Source: Crambe crambe (taxonomy: Eukaryota > Porifera > Demospongiae > Poecilosclerida > Crambeidae). Taken from it: a DNA stretch of 64,000 nt. Location: positions 3,844,001 to 3,908,000 of the forward strand of contig OZ004587.1 of assembly GCA_963924555.1 (NCBI GenBank). The letters are read 5' to 3'. Position 1 is the stretch's first letter, and each line of letters opens with the position of its first letter. The position numbers and the translations under genes are program-made. This document shows, one piece after another, positions 21,255-34,100 of this stretch. The notes under the pieces were generated by a model, which was not told the origin of the DNA, made no database searches, and worked only from the letters and a program-made list of their open reading frames with translations.

Positions 21255-23975
21255 ATGGGAGATTCGGAATTCTATGTGCGTTACTATGTTGGGCACAAAG
21301 GAAAATTTGGCCATGAATTTCTTGAGTTCGAGTTTCGCCCAGATGGTAAGATAGGCATAGATATAGAGTTGGTAAAGGATCAATTGTTAACACACGCCCC
21401 AATTGTGTAATCCATTGATTTCTTCTTGAACTCGAGTACTGCTGCTTTGCATGTCTTTTCAAGAAAACCACTCACAGTGATCTTTCCAAAGATAATAGAA
21501 GTAGCATAGATCAGTATAATCACGGTATAGACTATGTAACCGGGATTGGAAATGCAATAAAACTGCCTGCCATTCCTTATTGCACATGCCCGCATTAATT
21601 ATACAACAAGAGAAAAGACAAATTTGGGTATCAGGGCAGCCATTGATGCATTAGTTATAAAGATAGTATTATCAAATTTGGGTATCAGGTGTGCAGCCAT
21701 TGATCCTGGTGATTTCTTTCAGTTTCTTCTTCATTTCTGCACCTTCTTGTTCTATGCCCGAACCATGAGTGTGAAGATGTTGAAGCCTCCCTCTCAGCGA
21801 TCATTTCTGAGGAAGATAATTCATATACTCTATACTCTAATCATTGAGCTTTTTCTTGGCAAGGGTTTGTAAAGCATAGGTGCAGGGCATGAACTTGTTA
21901 TGTAAGGTCACTAGAAACAATTCAATTTTTTCAAAAAAGAAAAAATTATGCAAAGATACACCCAGCTAATGTGAACTATTGGCTGAAACTCTTGAAACAT
22001 GCTACCTTTTAGGTATGAGGGCATGTAGTAGAGTGTATACTAAACTCTGAAACTGTAAGTTGCAATTCTATTCTTTCATGTAAGGGGATACAGCCAAAAC
22101 AGGCTGGTATGGATGTCTTTAGCAGCAAAAAATCTGCTTTTTGCTCGAGTAAGGTGGTAAATTTACTAGCTATGCTATGGACTGACTTCAGAACTTCGAG
22201 AGGTCGATTGAATCGATTCCTCTATGTTAAGCTTTTTGAGCTCTTCCACACACTGAAATATGGATTGTACCACGCTGATTGTATCTATGGGGCATTTCCA
22301 ATCCCAGTTACGTAGTCTAACAATCTATGGTCATGGCATCCAGTAGGTGTGCATTAATTTGGATTATTATGTAGGTGTGCATTATTTGTTAAGGGGTGAT
22401 TGTTACATGTACTTTTATGATCTTCAACAGGTCGTCTTCGATATGCTAACAATTCAAACTATAAAAATGACACGATGATCAGAAAAGAGGTAGGCATGCT
22501 TGAAGATAATATTGTGATCCCATATGGGAATTTGATACAAAGACTGGGGTCAGTATGGTATTTTGAGCATTGTGTATTCTCCACACATTATTATTACTCT
22601 TATTGTCAACCAGGTCTCTGTCAATAGAATAGTGATCAACGAATTGAAGAGAATAATTCACGAGTCTGATGTGAGTCTAGTTTGATCCCAGTATGTGGTC
22701 GATCCAGAGCAATAATAGTTATTATGGGCATTCAGTAATTTCGCACAACATTATTTAGTGGGTCCTCCTTATATCATAGAACGTATCCTCCTTCACTTAA
22801 CACCACTGCTACTCTAGACTAAAATGTATGTACCTCTTATTGTGGTTGTGTAGATCATGCAGGAAGACGACAAACTGTGGCCAGTTCCTGATCGCATTGG
22901 ACGACAGGTCAGCTGATTAAGCTAATGTTAAAAAGGTTGATCGATTTCCCCATCTACAATATCCTTCACAGAATTCAGGGGGGAAAGTTAAGTGCTGGCT
23001 GCTAAGTATAAATTAGGCTTGCCCTACTACCAATGGCGTATCAAGCCATGAAGCGGTGAAAAGGCATATACTGCAATATCTGGACATTATGCATATGCGG
23101 ACAGAGCCTACCATGTGCTCAGCTATTTTTACATCTTTTTACTATGCTCAGAGCCTTAGAATTTGCATGCCCTCTTGCCACTTTGTGGCTCAGAAAACAA
23201 CCCTGCCTTCATCTCTCAAAGTCATGCAGATGAGGTTCCACTGTAGACAAGATGGTGTTATGACTTATGAGGAATTGACTGATTTGTTCTGATACAGGAG
23301 TTGGAGGTGGTCATGGGAGATAACCACATATCATTCACTACTTCTAAGATTGGAAGTCTAATGGACTGCAAGAACTCAAAGTAAGATAAAGTGGGCTAGC
23401 AATCCGATATCATTGAGAATAATGAAACAGTTATTTTCTGACTAAGGGACTTGACCTTTGTCCTTTGTACTAGAGATGTTTTCCTTTTTTTTTCTTCCCC
23501 CCCCCCCCCCCCCCCCCCCCGAGCTTATTGTGTATACCCTTTGTGTTGAGAAGTTAGATTTTATCGGAGATACCACTTTAAACTATAAAGGTGAGATATT
23601 GATAGGGACTGGCACATTCTGCCAGCATAGTTTTGAGAATAATAGGTCTAATAATAGGTCTATCAAAGCAGGAAGCATAATGCTGGCATAATAGGCCATG
23701 AGCTCCATGACTGATCTTGAATATTTATCATGTGTGCCTACATTAGCTACAGCCAAAAGTGAGATTGCAAATAGCTATTTACGTAGTCTTTCAATGCAAT
23801 AATGACATCAGCCAAGAGCATAATTAGGGAAGCATAATGTGCGATATTGATCGTGTTGCTTTCTCACTTATGCAGGGATGAAGATGGATTGAGAATGTTC
23901 TACTACCTTGTCCAAGATCTCAAGTGTTTAGTGTTCAGCTTGATAGGACTGCACTTCAAAATAAAGCCTATTTAA
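21255..23975 (+). CDS. MAGOH: MAGOH, exon junction complex core subunit, six exons
   Basis: Exons 21255-21345, 22431-22489, 22614-22670, 22854-22907, 23298-23380 and 23876-23975 join in phase to 147 codons plus stop; human MAGOH has 146. Recognisable blocks: [67 protein letters not shown] and the C-terminal [15 protein letters not shown]. Known role: with Y14/RBM8A it forms the dimer that locks eIF4A3 on spliced mRNA 24 nt upstream of exon junctions and also acts in mRNA localisation and surveillance. All donors and acceptors are GT-AG. It is divergent from IQCE and convergent with COPS4. Intron 1 holds a dispersed repeat also found near 36.8-37.3 kb. Confidence 0.97.
21530..22130. repeat. 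Dispersed repeat copy A, in MAGOH intron 1
   Basis: It shares long blocks, in the same orientation, with 36835-37255: CAGCTAATGTGAACTATTGG, ATTCTTTCATGTAAGGGGAT followed by CAGCCAAAA, and GATGTTGAAGCCTC against GATGCTGAAGCCTC. Divergence and indels are substantial. No open frame of note; probably an old non-autonomous transposon. Confidence 0.7.
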
Positions 23976-24209
23976 TTATTATTACACTGTTATTATCCTA
24001 ACTTAAACTTCCAAAATGGATAAAATAAATAATATGATATAGACTGCTGCTATGATACTCGTAGAACAGATCATGCCCAGTTGTTGGTGTCTCCTACATG
24101 AACTTGGTTTTGAATCACAGCAGAACACAACATTAAGAACAAACACACACACACACCATTCAACACTACTTTGTGAAAATCCCAGCTCAATGTCGACAAT
24201 GATGTACAA

Positions 24210-24490
24210 AATCAGATTTCCTTATAAGGAATTGCAAACCGGCAATCAATTTATAATTGGAAAAGTGAAAAATAGGGTTCCTTAAGCTGGGGTTTCCTCA
24301 CAAGGAATTTTGAAGCTGAAAAATTGGGAAGAATTACAAGTTGTTTCCAGAAGTATTTGTGAAGTAGAAAATTACCTTACAATGAGAAATCAGGTTTCCT
24401 TAGCTATAAGGAATAGTGAAGCTGAAAAATCAGGTTTATAAGAAATTGAAACATCAGGTTTCCTTATAAGAAATCGAAGCAGGGTTACTT
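24210..24490. repeat. Degenerate tandem repeat between MAGOH and COPS4
   Basis: Words such as GGTTTCCTTATAAGGAA, GAAGCTGAAAAAT and AAATCAGGTTTCCTTA recur five or more times with variable spacing. It fills most of the 649-bp gap between the convergent MAGOH and COPS4 stop codons. Confidence 0.6.
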
Positions 24491-24624
24491 ACACAAGCAG
24501 AGAGATCAATTTCTTATGGGTACAAGAAGTACACAGCCTCTTCAATCATTAAGAATAATTATTAATTGATAATGACATTCATTTATTACAGTATAATGAT
24601 TGTGACAACATGTGCTAATGAAGT

Positions 24625-25641
24625 TCAATGAACCATTTGTTCATCAAGACTTTCGTGGGTCCACTTGGAGTGTAGGGCACCAATCTGATCAACTATTCCA
24701 TTTACTTGCACACACACATTACGAATCTTAGAATCCCAAGACTGAAGAACATCCTTCTCTAAAATTAAAAAAAAAAAAAAAATTGAACTATTTTTGCCTC
24801 TGAAGAGGGTAGACAACTAAGTCCCAATGTGTTTAGAAGCTTAGAAGTTTCATGGTTAGATATATATATGGTCGGATTGTAAGCTATTCACATAATATGT
24901 ACATACATACTTTTAAAGTACACAATCCCATCTATTTGGTCAATGGAGCCACACATTCGTCTCTCTGCTATCATTCCAGCTGCTACTTTCTCTGCCTACA
25001 AAAAAACAATAAAAAACAACAACAACAACAAAAAAAACAAACTATTATTACAAGCATTAGAAAAGCATGTTAATAATTACTTTGCTACTTTGATACTCAG
25101 TAAACTACTTTGACTGTCCCCTAAACTACACGGTAGCACTATAGGGTAGGTGTCACTAACCTTGGCAGGAAGTATTCCCAATAATCTGCCCAACTCTTCC
25201 ACTGTGATGTTGATGTACAGTTTACTGGCTGACAAGATGTTGTGTTCGATCACAGCTCGGTCCAGTATACTAGAACCTGCAGAAGGAGGGAATGGAGGAC
25301 AAGGAGGGAAGGGTGCAGTAGGAAAAGAGGAGAGGGAGGGAAGGAGGAGAGGAAAAGGATAAGAGGGAGGGAAGGAGGAGAGGGAGGAAAGGAGAGGGAA
25401 GGAGAGGGAAGGAAGGAGGAGGAGGATAGGGGAAGGAATGAGAGGAAGAAGGAAAAAAGAAAGGAATGGGAATGAAGGAGGAAGGGAAGGGAAAGGGGGG
25501 GGGGGGGGTAGAGTACGTGAATATGGATCCAAAATTGTACTTAGTACACACCATCTGCAGTTGTTGCTTTCTGATGTGCAGCAAGAAGTGCTGCGAAATT
25601 CTCTAGTTCGTGAAGACGAATGATTCGTTCTAAATACCTGC

Positions 25642-25683
<42 letters not shown>

Positions 25684-28600
25684 TACTATATTATAAGTGT
25701 GATGAACAACCACTTTGAATTCGTATTTGCTTATGAACTATAAAAAATTATAGTCTTCTTACATTTTCTCAAGAATGTTGAAGGCAGGGAGTTGTTGACA
25801 CCTCTCATCCTTGTACAGAGTAGCAAGCAACTTTGACCTTTGTTGACCTAGAAAAAATAACATGTTGGCAATGAAAGAATGCATGATCTATTGGTGGCTT
25901 GTGTATTCCATGCAGTCACAGCTACTCATATCACAAATGAAAGAGGCTGGATGTGTGAGAAGCTTCGAGGTTTTGAGTGATTTTTAAATTTTATTAACGC
26001 ACCGGAAGCATGCCGCGGCCGCGCGCGGGTACCGAATGTAGTGCGCATGGGCATTGCATGACTTCAGAACACGTGTCGGGTTGAGTCAAATGTTTGAAGA
26101 TCTAGGTACATACAACTTCCTTTGTAGTTATGTAAGAAGAATAATTAGGAAAAGAATTACTTTTGCATGCATGCATATAATTATTGAAACAACACGTGTG
26201 CATAAATGGGGGGATTCTACGTGTATCCACCCCCACTTCTCTCTCTTGCCTATTACAACCTCACCTGCATGTGAGAGAATGGCACATATCATGGCATGCT
26301 TCAGAGACCTCAGTCTCTCATCAGGGTGGATGGCTACATCATACGACAGCTGGATATACCGACGGGCTGCATCACTGAAGTTGCGCCTGAAGTCAGCCAT
26401 GCGAGCACAGCACACCTGAGAAAAGTTTATTCAAGGGAATAAAACAAACAAACAAACAAACAAATGAACGAACTAAAAAGGGGAATCCCACACAGTGATC
26501 CAGCACCTGGGTATGGATAAGAGCTAAGACAGTGTTAAGTCAGTGAAGGATATAATTATGGATGGCTTGGATAGAACTGTGTATCACACAGACCATCAAG
26601 ATGTTCAAGACTTTTCTTCATGGACAACTTAGTCAATGCACGAGTGATACTGTAATTAATGCACACCAGGAGGTTATTACAATGACCTATGTACTGCTTG
26701 TATAGTAGCAATCATGTTTTGGTACCATATTATGGCAATGTATATAAAGGTCACTATTATCGTGATCTGTGTTTAGCTGACCAAAATAATGTAATCAACA
26801 GAGATAAGTAGTTAGTTGGAGAAAGGGAGAGTTAGCCAATCTTGTGAGCCATGCAGTACAGGCATAGCTATAGGGCCACAACACCCCACCAGTGTGTACG
26901 TACCTTGTATATGGTGTGGAGTTCCCGCTTCTTTGCTTCAGACTGTAGCAAGGCAGCTCTGTTGATATATGCCTCAGCAGACACATGATCCTGTTCCTCC
27001 AAGTAGAGCTGTGCTATCTTCAAGTATATCTCCATCTTGAAATCTGGACTGTAGATCCTATATAGAGCACACCATTAAATAAAACTGTATGTACATATTG
27101 ATTATTATATGTTCAGATTAGGTCCAAGTACGTACAACAAGAGCATCATTTTGCAAGAAAAGAAAGAAGATTGTAAGGTGATGTGAAAAAAATATATGTA
27201 AGGTAATTACGTAGCTCTGAAGTATCCTTTCTTTCTCTCTCTTACTTTTGTCCCGAGTCCATGGGAATACCACACAGTATAGTAGCACTTTGTCTCCAGT
27301 TCTGCTCCTCCTCATAAAGTGTGGCCAGAGCAAGTCGGATCTGAGTGGCCTATAAGCACACATACAGTACCACAATTCAGGAGGGGGAGGGGCAGACGCT
27401 GTATGTGCTATGTACACATGTATGTATGTATGTACAAATCAGTATGCTACATAGCTTCAAAACCCAGGATCAATATGTGACAGCCCAAAGTAGAAACAGG
27501 CAGTCTGACATACCGTAATCGTATAAATTTTCGATGGGGTTTTATTTTCGTTTTTTTCGTAGTCGATCAGAATCCTCGAAAATAATAAACGAAGTCTTAG
27601 TACTATGACGTCATATATGACGACGATGCGCATGCGTGTGTGATATCGATAGCAGCTGGAAAACAGATAGTCGAGAGTATCATGCTTCATTACCGCCGTT
27701 ACCTGTCTCTCTTGCTTTCCATAGCAGTCTAGATTTTAGTTTGGCCGTCGCCAGCCCAGCTTTTCTTGCATGTCACTCGGCCCCAGCAGCAGGCAATGAT
27801 ATAGCTATTAATATACGCGCATGTGCTTGCTACGTACGTACGAAAATTAGACCTGCGGAAATTTTTTATTATAGGAACAATCCGGAAATCACGAAATTTT
27901 AAACCTCCGAAAATTTATACGATTACGGTAGGCCATTTGCTGGGTCAAAAGGTCAAAAGTCTGATCAAAATTTGATCTGACATCAAGCATTGGCACATAG
28001 CTATTGCACTAGCTGTGTTCCTTCTAAGTTTACTTCATGCTGGATATTCCACACGGACATTTTCACTGCTTATTACACTCACTAGAATGTACCTATTTAA
28101 AGGCCATGCCATAATATCAATTCTTGTCATGATCTTATTATTAATAATTAGTAGCCTCGTCCCCCCAGGCCCTCTTTTTAGTTATGACTGTGGAGTTGTG
28201 TGTGGTGATAGCACCAATTTGTCATGGTGACGTATGCGTTTCCTTGGACACACCCATGCTATGGGTTTCTATGCTTTGCGATATTTTTGCGTACCAGGCC
28301 CTCCATAATCATAATTAAAAAGGAAGGCCTGGGGACGAGGTACCATATAGATTCAGTGGATTGCAACAACCCTCCCTCAAGTTAAAGAGAATAGCACTCA
28401 TTATATGTATTGTACCTGTTCTTCAAAGGAGACTGTTCTATTCAGGAGACGACTGAGAGCAAATTCACACACATTCTTGGCCACAGTCTTATCCAAGAGA
28501 GAGACTTTCTCAGCAAAGTTACTCAACAGTGATTTTGCAGCTACCACACCCAATCCTTCATCCACCACTACAATGAATAAACATAGAGCCACACATGGAA

Positions 28601-29428
28601 TGCCTCCCATACCTCATAGCTTAGGACATGAACAAGGGCTTCATACAGCAGAAGTGGAAAGGGGGGAGATCCCCCCCTCTGATTGAAATTTCCCCCCACC
28701 CCTTAACCAATTACTGAATGTGTCTTAAAAATATCTATATAGCACATTTTTTGCTTACACAAGCACACCCACCCACACATGCATAGTCCCCAAAAGTCCT
28801 GTATGAAACTCTGTGAACGAACAGTAACAAAATTTAACTTGTGGACCTTGACAGACTATGGCTAATTACAACAACAAAAGTGTACACTGACCTCTGACTG
28901 GGCACATGTGATACTTAAAGTGGCATTATACACAACAACCGAAATTCATAGGGCGTACCAACTTACTTGGGGATAAAACTTTGTAGGTAGTGTTAAGCTT
29001 GTAATCATAGGCTTTAAAATGAAGTGGGGAAAATGCTGATCTTCATATAACTCAGCCACTAGTTATTATAGCAGCAAGTTACATCTACAATCTAGTACAA
29101 TAGCCATTCAATTCTGCTGTTGCAAGCTTTTAACACCAGAGGTAGCATGTCTTTATGAACATTAAGTTCCAGGTGGAACCCATCTTTCTATGCTGACAAA
29201 CAGGACCCTGAGTCCCCTAATTATAATTTTCTTTAATTAAACTCTAGGCTAGCAAGCAGCTAGTCTGAATTCACCTGCCGAGAGAAACGCCTCCACACCT
29301 TCCTGCAGTTCCTGTGAGTCGTTGAGCTCTCTCACTAACTTGTCGAATACTTCCTGATACTTTTCAATCAATACTTTGGGCGATTTGCTCTTTATGTCTT
29401 TCAACCTTCCAACTATCGGAGCCGCCAT
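24625..29428 (-). CDS. COPS4: COP9 signalosome subunit 4, ten exons
   Basis: Exons in transcription order: 29275-29428, 28416-28567, 27246-27349, 26904-27057, 26265-26415, 25763-25847, 25552-25637, 25161-25276, 24911-24995 and 24625-24758. All are GT-AG and in phase, giving 406 codons plus stop; human CSN4 is also 406 residues. Signatures: [44 protein letters not shown], a helical-repeat/PCI body with [18 protein letters not shown], and [12 protein letters not shown] in the winged-helix part. Known role: PCI subunit of the CSN complex that removes NEDD8 from cullins and so tunes CRL ubiquitin ligases. Introns carry a MITE (27513-27928), a hairpin (28155-28340), a purine-rich tract (25282-25510) and a GA run (25645-25678). 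Its ATG lies only 184 bp from the viperin stop on the same strand. Confidence 0.97.
25282..25510. repeat. Purine-rich low-complexity tract in a COPS4 intron
   Basis: About 230 bp of G/A-rich sequence on the plus strand (GGGAAGGAGGAGAGG-like words) ending in a run of G. It lies in the intron between the 25552-25637 and 25161-25276 exons. Open frames across it are composition artefacts. Confidence 0.85.
27513..27928. mobile_element. MITE with CCGTAATCG ends and TA target site, in COPS4 intron 2
   Basis: Left end CCGTAATCGTATAAATTTTC, right end GAAAATTTATACGATTACGG, perfect inverted repeats flanked by TA on both sides. The 416-bp interior has no transposase. TA duplication suggests a Tc1-mariner-class transposase in trans. 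Confidence 0.85.
28155..28340. mobile_element. Short hairpin element with CCTCGTCCCC ends, in COPS4 intron 2
   Basis: The left arm CCTCGTCCCCCCAGGCC with following CTCTTTTTAGTTAT is mirrored by AATTAAAAAGGAAGGCC and TGGGGACGAGG. The ends match those of the larger element at 52181-52772, so both appear to belong to one family. Confidence 0.75.
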
Positions 29429-29611
29429 CTTTTTAGCTTTTAAAAATGACGACCATTACCAAGCAATTCCAAGCCTCGGGTTGGTAAAGGGTCTTGCCAG
29501 CCACGGATTATATTACATTATTATTGTACAGCAACAATAACTCTAGCTACTTAGCAACTCGTTCCTCTTCTACACACTCAAGGGAGCCAATGTTATGACA
29601 AATGGGCTAGT

Positions 29612-32600
29612 CTACCAATCTAATTTCATGTCTCCTTTACTCCATGTATAACGACCTCCTCTCTTCAGAAACATGGCTTCATCAAACCCACTGAATTTCA
29701 TGGCATTGGTCACACCCACATCAAGGATTGACTTGGATGGGTCCTTCCTCCCATGTGAACAATCCAAAAATCTCATCTGCACAAGTCAGAAACAATAATC
29801 GATTTAATGAGATCTACAAACTAAGGGGGGAGGGGGCATAATATCCCCCCCCCCCCCCCCCCCCCGATTCATTATAGCATAATAAATTATTGATCAGCAC
29901 TCATGTAGCTAGAGTGCTAGTGATGCATAATTATTTGTGAACACAAATAACCTTTAATGTTGATTCAACTTTCTGAGGCCAATCTAGCATACTGGAAATT
30001 TGAATCAATTCATCCATCACAGATGAAATATACCTTAACACTATTCATGTTCAGTTGCTTCCATTAGTTGACCAGAAACATCGAGGGTCAGACCAAACCC
30101 ATCAACTACAGGCCCCCCCCCCCCCCAACGCTCCATCCATTACAGTTAATTAGTTGCACTCGATCTCTGAGGACATCTTTGAAGTGACATGTGATGGTCA
30201 CAGGTGTGATTATTTAAAGGAAAGCTGATTATTTAATGATAATGAAAGTATGTACAAGCCAAGGTACAGTGCAGGAGTCATGTAGCTATTTTCAATTCAC
30301 ACCATTTTGTAGTTTTGTTAAAAACATTGGTTCCTAGATAAGTTAGCTTACGTAATCAGCTATGATGCCTAAAGATGTTCCTCCCATAATAATACCTGGC
30401 AACTTTATTCTCACGTAAAAAAGTTACATGAGAGTAATTAAATAGCCAAGGGCTTCTGTTCCAGTGTAATCTCTAGCCTTCTAAATTCAAGACATAGCTC
30501 TAAAATTACTTGCAACTATACAGGCTTAGCTGCATGCTAGCTAAGTTGCTTCATGCATTACTATTAGCAGGGGTAGAGTTCCTTTACATACATATTCATC
30601 CAAAATGAGATAAGAGTCTCTCATCACTGTATTAGATTCTGGAACCAATTGGGGTACAGAGGCATGCCTTTGTAGAAAACTCTTGAATTGGGCATCTGTG
30701 ATGACAAACGTTTCTGCATTTCTCTTTGCCTCTGGACCAACATTTTCACCTTCAATTAACAAACACTGGAATACCTGCATCATACAAGGAAGTAGGTGAT
30801 ACTGAATCATTAATAATTGTCTTGGAAATCAGGTAGTTGGAGATCACCTAGCATGTGTGCACTTATTATAGTAACAGTAATGTACAATGTGTGTGAACTA
30901 CAGTACACATGTATACACTATTCAACTAGCTGTAGCTCTGTTATTCACATATGCTCTGTATTATCTTTATCTTGTCATAGGTACTTTATAGAGAATAGCC
31001 CCTGTGAGCCATGATAAGTGTGTTTGTGTGTCCAGCTCTACTAACAGTGTAAGATAAATGGATCCTTAACTTAAATATCATCATGATAATGATCAGAGCT
31101 AGCATTTTTGTGGTACAGGTCAAGTAGCTATAGTGGATGAGGTAGGCTAGTATGACCATTTTACAAAGGTACTTTCTGGGTTATCTGAATTCACTGGACT
31201 GGATTACTGGAATGGACTACTGGTTAAAATTGACCACAAAAATACACTTAAATACCGAAGTGAAGTGATTACTGGTAGTGTAGTCTGACTCTCGTACATG
31301 CTACCGACCCTGAAACTATAGAAGTTCATATAAAAGAATGTCTACGTTATGGGAAACTAATTATGACTACCTAAGCTCTATAGTAATTGCAGTAATTACT
31401 GGTAGGCATAATACTAATTTGTTTACCACTAGAAGTGCATATCATCCTGCATACCTCTGAATGACACTTGTTATCTTGCACAAAAAATGGTAAGGCCATG
31501 CATAGAATTTACGCTGCTTGTAAAAGCTATCCAAATTCAGAGTCAAACTACCCTCCCCTCCATTCCACTTCCCATACAAAACAAGTATGTACAGGATCAA
31601 TTAAAGCTACCACTAATAAATGAAAAAAAACAACCCATTTAAAAGTTATCTGAGTTCCAATTTGCAACTCAGACAACCTGAAAATAATTAATTTTTATAG
31701 TGCGATTGTCAAAATGTTATTATTGATCTCAGATAGCTACTAACGATAGTAAACAAACAAACCTTCCAACGAACGGGATTTAACTGTAGGATTTCCTCAG
31801 TCATATCCTCCTCCCAGTTATGAACATTGATTACACTATTAATCTTGAATGCTACTTTGTATTGGTGGCACCAATTTCTAACATTCCTCAATGAATTCAG
31901 ATGATTTTTTCTGCCTTGATATCTCCCAATAGCAAAATTGGTATCTTCATTGAAGCTGTCACACGATATGGCGAGAATATCCAAATGTCCACCTAAAGTA
32001 GATATCAATGATCTTGTTAGTAGATTGGCAGGGCTTATAGCTAATGAGTATTATGATTTCACTTTTAACTTATTTAGGGAAACAAAACACATGCTTATGT
32101 CATAATGCATTGTTAAACAATCATGTGCATAGTCAAATCAGTTTACACAAGTATAATGCATCTGGGGGCTGATCTGAGATTGTATGTTGTCATTTTGATG
32201 CCTGTAACTGCTCTAGGATTTTGTGTCTCCGGTGCTAGCTGGTAAGAGGAGAACCCACTCTGATCATGGATAGTACGTATAATAATAGTGTCCAGAATCT
32301 GATCAGATATAGTAAACTCATGCATGCATAGATAGTAGAGTCCTATTATAGAGATAGTCCTAGAGATAGTCCTCATAGACAGTAGAGTCCTGATCTGATC
32401 AACACTAAGCCAAACTGTAGTTAGGTTCTATTGATCTCCTGACCCACAGATCGTTAGCTAGTGTGCGTGCATTTTTGTATAGAAAAACATAATCTATTTC
32501 CCCCACTTCATAACAAACTGCATGTACGTATATATTCATAACTTATTTGGTTAGCTACTAGTAATAATTGTGTAGTTTAGGAGAAATCCTTCCCACACAT

Positions 32601-34064
32601 GGTTAGTATATTGAGATAGTAAACTTATGTAAACACCATCCTAGCTGTGGGGCTTACTTAATAACTATGTTATGTGATATGTTGTTGTTGTATCTAGAGA
32701 GATTACTTATGGGTCTGAAACATTAATAATTATAGCTATGTGGACAAACTTCTTGTAGGAAGTGAGCTAGTTATAGATCGTTTATTGCAATTACCTACAA
32801 TTCTGATAGCCATATCTATACACAGATCCAATGCCAAGAGGAAAATGATTCAGTTTAAGGGGGCCCCAGCACCACAAATATAATTTTGCTTAATTGCCAA
32901 TTTAGTTATTTACATAAAGGTAAAAATTTAGGGGTGGCCTCCCTGTTCCCACGCCAGTGAGAAGTAATTGAACTCTGAATATTCAGATACGGTGTCTTTC
33001 AGTAGAATACATTTTTGTGTACTTGCATGGTCAGTGCATGACCTGCCGTCACTCTCTAGTACATAGAAGTCCCCTTATAACCCATATGAAACACTATTCA
33101 TAACAGTACCATATTCTTGAAACCATTCTTCAGTAATAAGACTTCCATTGCTGACTATGGTGACACTGGGCAACTCAAGATCTTGCTTGCAGTAGCGTAC
33201 TAATTCTCCTAAAAAGGTTCCCTTCTGGTGGATGAAAGGCTCTCCTCCACTGAAATTAATCTTTTTCATCCCTGTATGTAATTCAGTAGCTAAAGTTGGC
33301 TACAGCAATGCAGTAGCTATATATTATAACATGGTAGCTACACCATGCATATCCTTGTACCCAGGCCCAGGCTAAACCATGCACTGTTGTGGTGATTTAT
33401 GACAGATTATGTAGCTAAGATAGGAGGAAGAAGCTAAAAGGAATATGGTGGAACCTCCAAATAATGGACACACTTAGCTACTCTTTAGATCCAGCTTTGT
33501 AGAGAGGTAACCTTTCCACTTCTTTCTGGAAGTCAGCTATTTTGTAGCTATCTAGAGTGAACAATAGCTACAAACTTTGTTGAGAGGTTTATCCTCTTTC
33601 AGAATGTCCTTCATCAGAGGTTACACTGTATTTTTTAGGGAGTTTTCTATCTATGCATGCACCAATAGCCTATAGACCCTAGACCTAGTAGCTATATAGC
33701 TAGCTACCATGTTACCTGCATCTTTGAGCATTTTTAGACCACGTTTAGCTTCATTTATTGGAAGAACAAAGCTGGTTTTTGCAGTGTGGAAACAGAAACC
33801 ACATTTATAATTGCATTGCCTTGTGAAATGATAGTTGACACTTTCAGGCTTCTTTGGTTCTACTTTTGATTCTGTTGATGAGAACTTCAAGTAAGAAAAG
33901 ACTAGGAAAACAACCATTCCTAAGGCTATAGCTGTAAGCATTGCTGAAAATGAGCTCCACTGACTTACTATTAGAGCTATGCTCACTGTCATCTCTCTAC
34001 AGTAGCTGAAAAATGGGCGTGTATAAACTATGCCTATAAGCTCGCGTGAGATTGGGTGTGGCAT
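29612..34064 (-). CDS. RSAD2: Viperin (RSAD2), radical SAM antiviral nucleotide enzyme, five exons
   Basis: Exons 33716-34064, 33110-33271, 31763-31992, 30592-30774 and 29612-29776, all GT-AG and in phase: 362 codons plus stop (338 if the Met at 33992 is used); human is 361. The N-terminus carries a hydrophobic helix ([15 protein letters not shown]), a likely ER or lipid-droplet anchor. The radical SAM cluster motif CNYKCGFC is intact, followed by [51 protein letters not shown] and the C-terminal KLDW. The terminal Trp used for Fe-S delivery via CIAO1 in vertebrates is kept. Known role: converts CTP to ddhCTP, a chain terminator of RNA synthesis. Head-to-head with a ubiquitin-ART gene. Confidence 0.97.
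29852..29876. repeat. Homopolymer C tract
   Basis: An uninterrupted C run just upstream (plus-strand right) of viperin's last exon. Similar C runs occur near 23500-23520, 30114-30127 and 51829-51856. Confidence 0.9.
29905..30115. repeat. Dispersed repeat copy, in a viperin intron
   Basis: It shares GAGTGCTAGTGATGCATAAT, GGCCAATCTAGCATACT, TATTCATGTTCAGTTGCTTC and CAGAAACATCGAGGG in the same order with 38330-38590. The copies differ by indels. No coding capacity. Confidence 0.75.
31993..33109. other. Viperin intron, nothing recognised
   Basis: No exon, repeat pair or RNA gene was recognised. The open frame at 32143-32376 has no splice support or family signal. Confidence 0.5.
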
Positions 34065-34100
34065 GGCAGATATATCAGATTAATCTGGCCCTGAATCATC
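34065..34100. promoter_or_regulatory. Divergent start-codon interval, viperin and Ub-ART gene
   Basis: Only 36 bp separate the first in-frame viperin ATG (34064, minus) from the ATG of the ubiquitin-ART gene (34101, plus); it is 108 bp if viperin starts at 33992. Promoter elements must therefore overlap one of the coding or leader regions, and the two genes are probably co-expressed. No specific interferon-type element was identified. Confidence 0.55.

Noticed and set aside
25077..25643. Long Pro/Ser/Phe-rich minus-strand ORFs around 25.1-25.6 kb
   Set aside because: They read through a purine/pyrimidine low-complexity intron between two COPS4 exons. Only the ends correspond to real coding exons.
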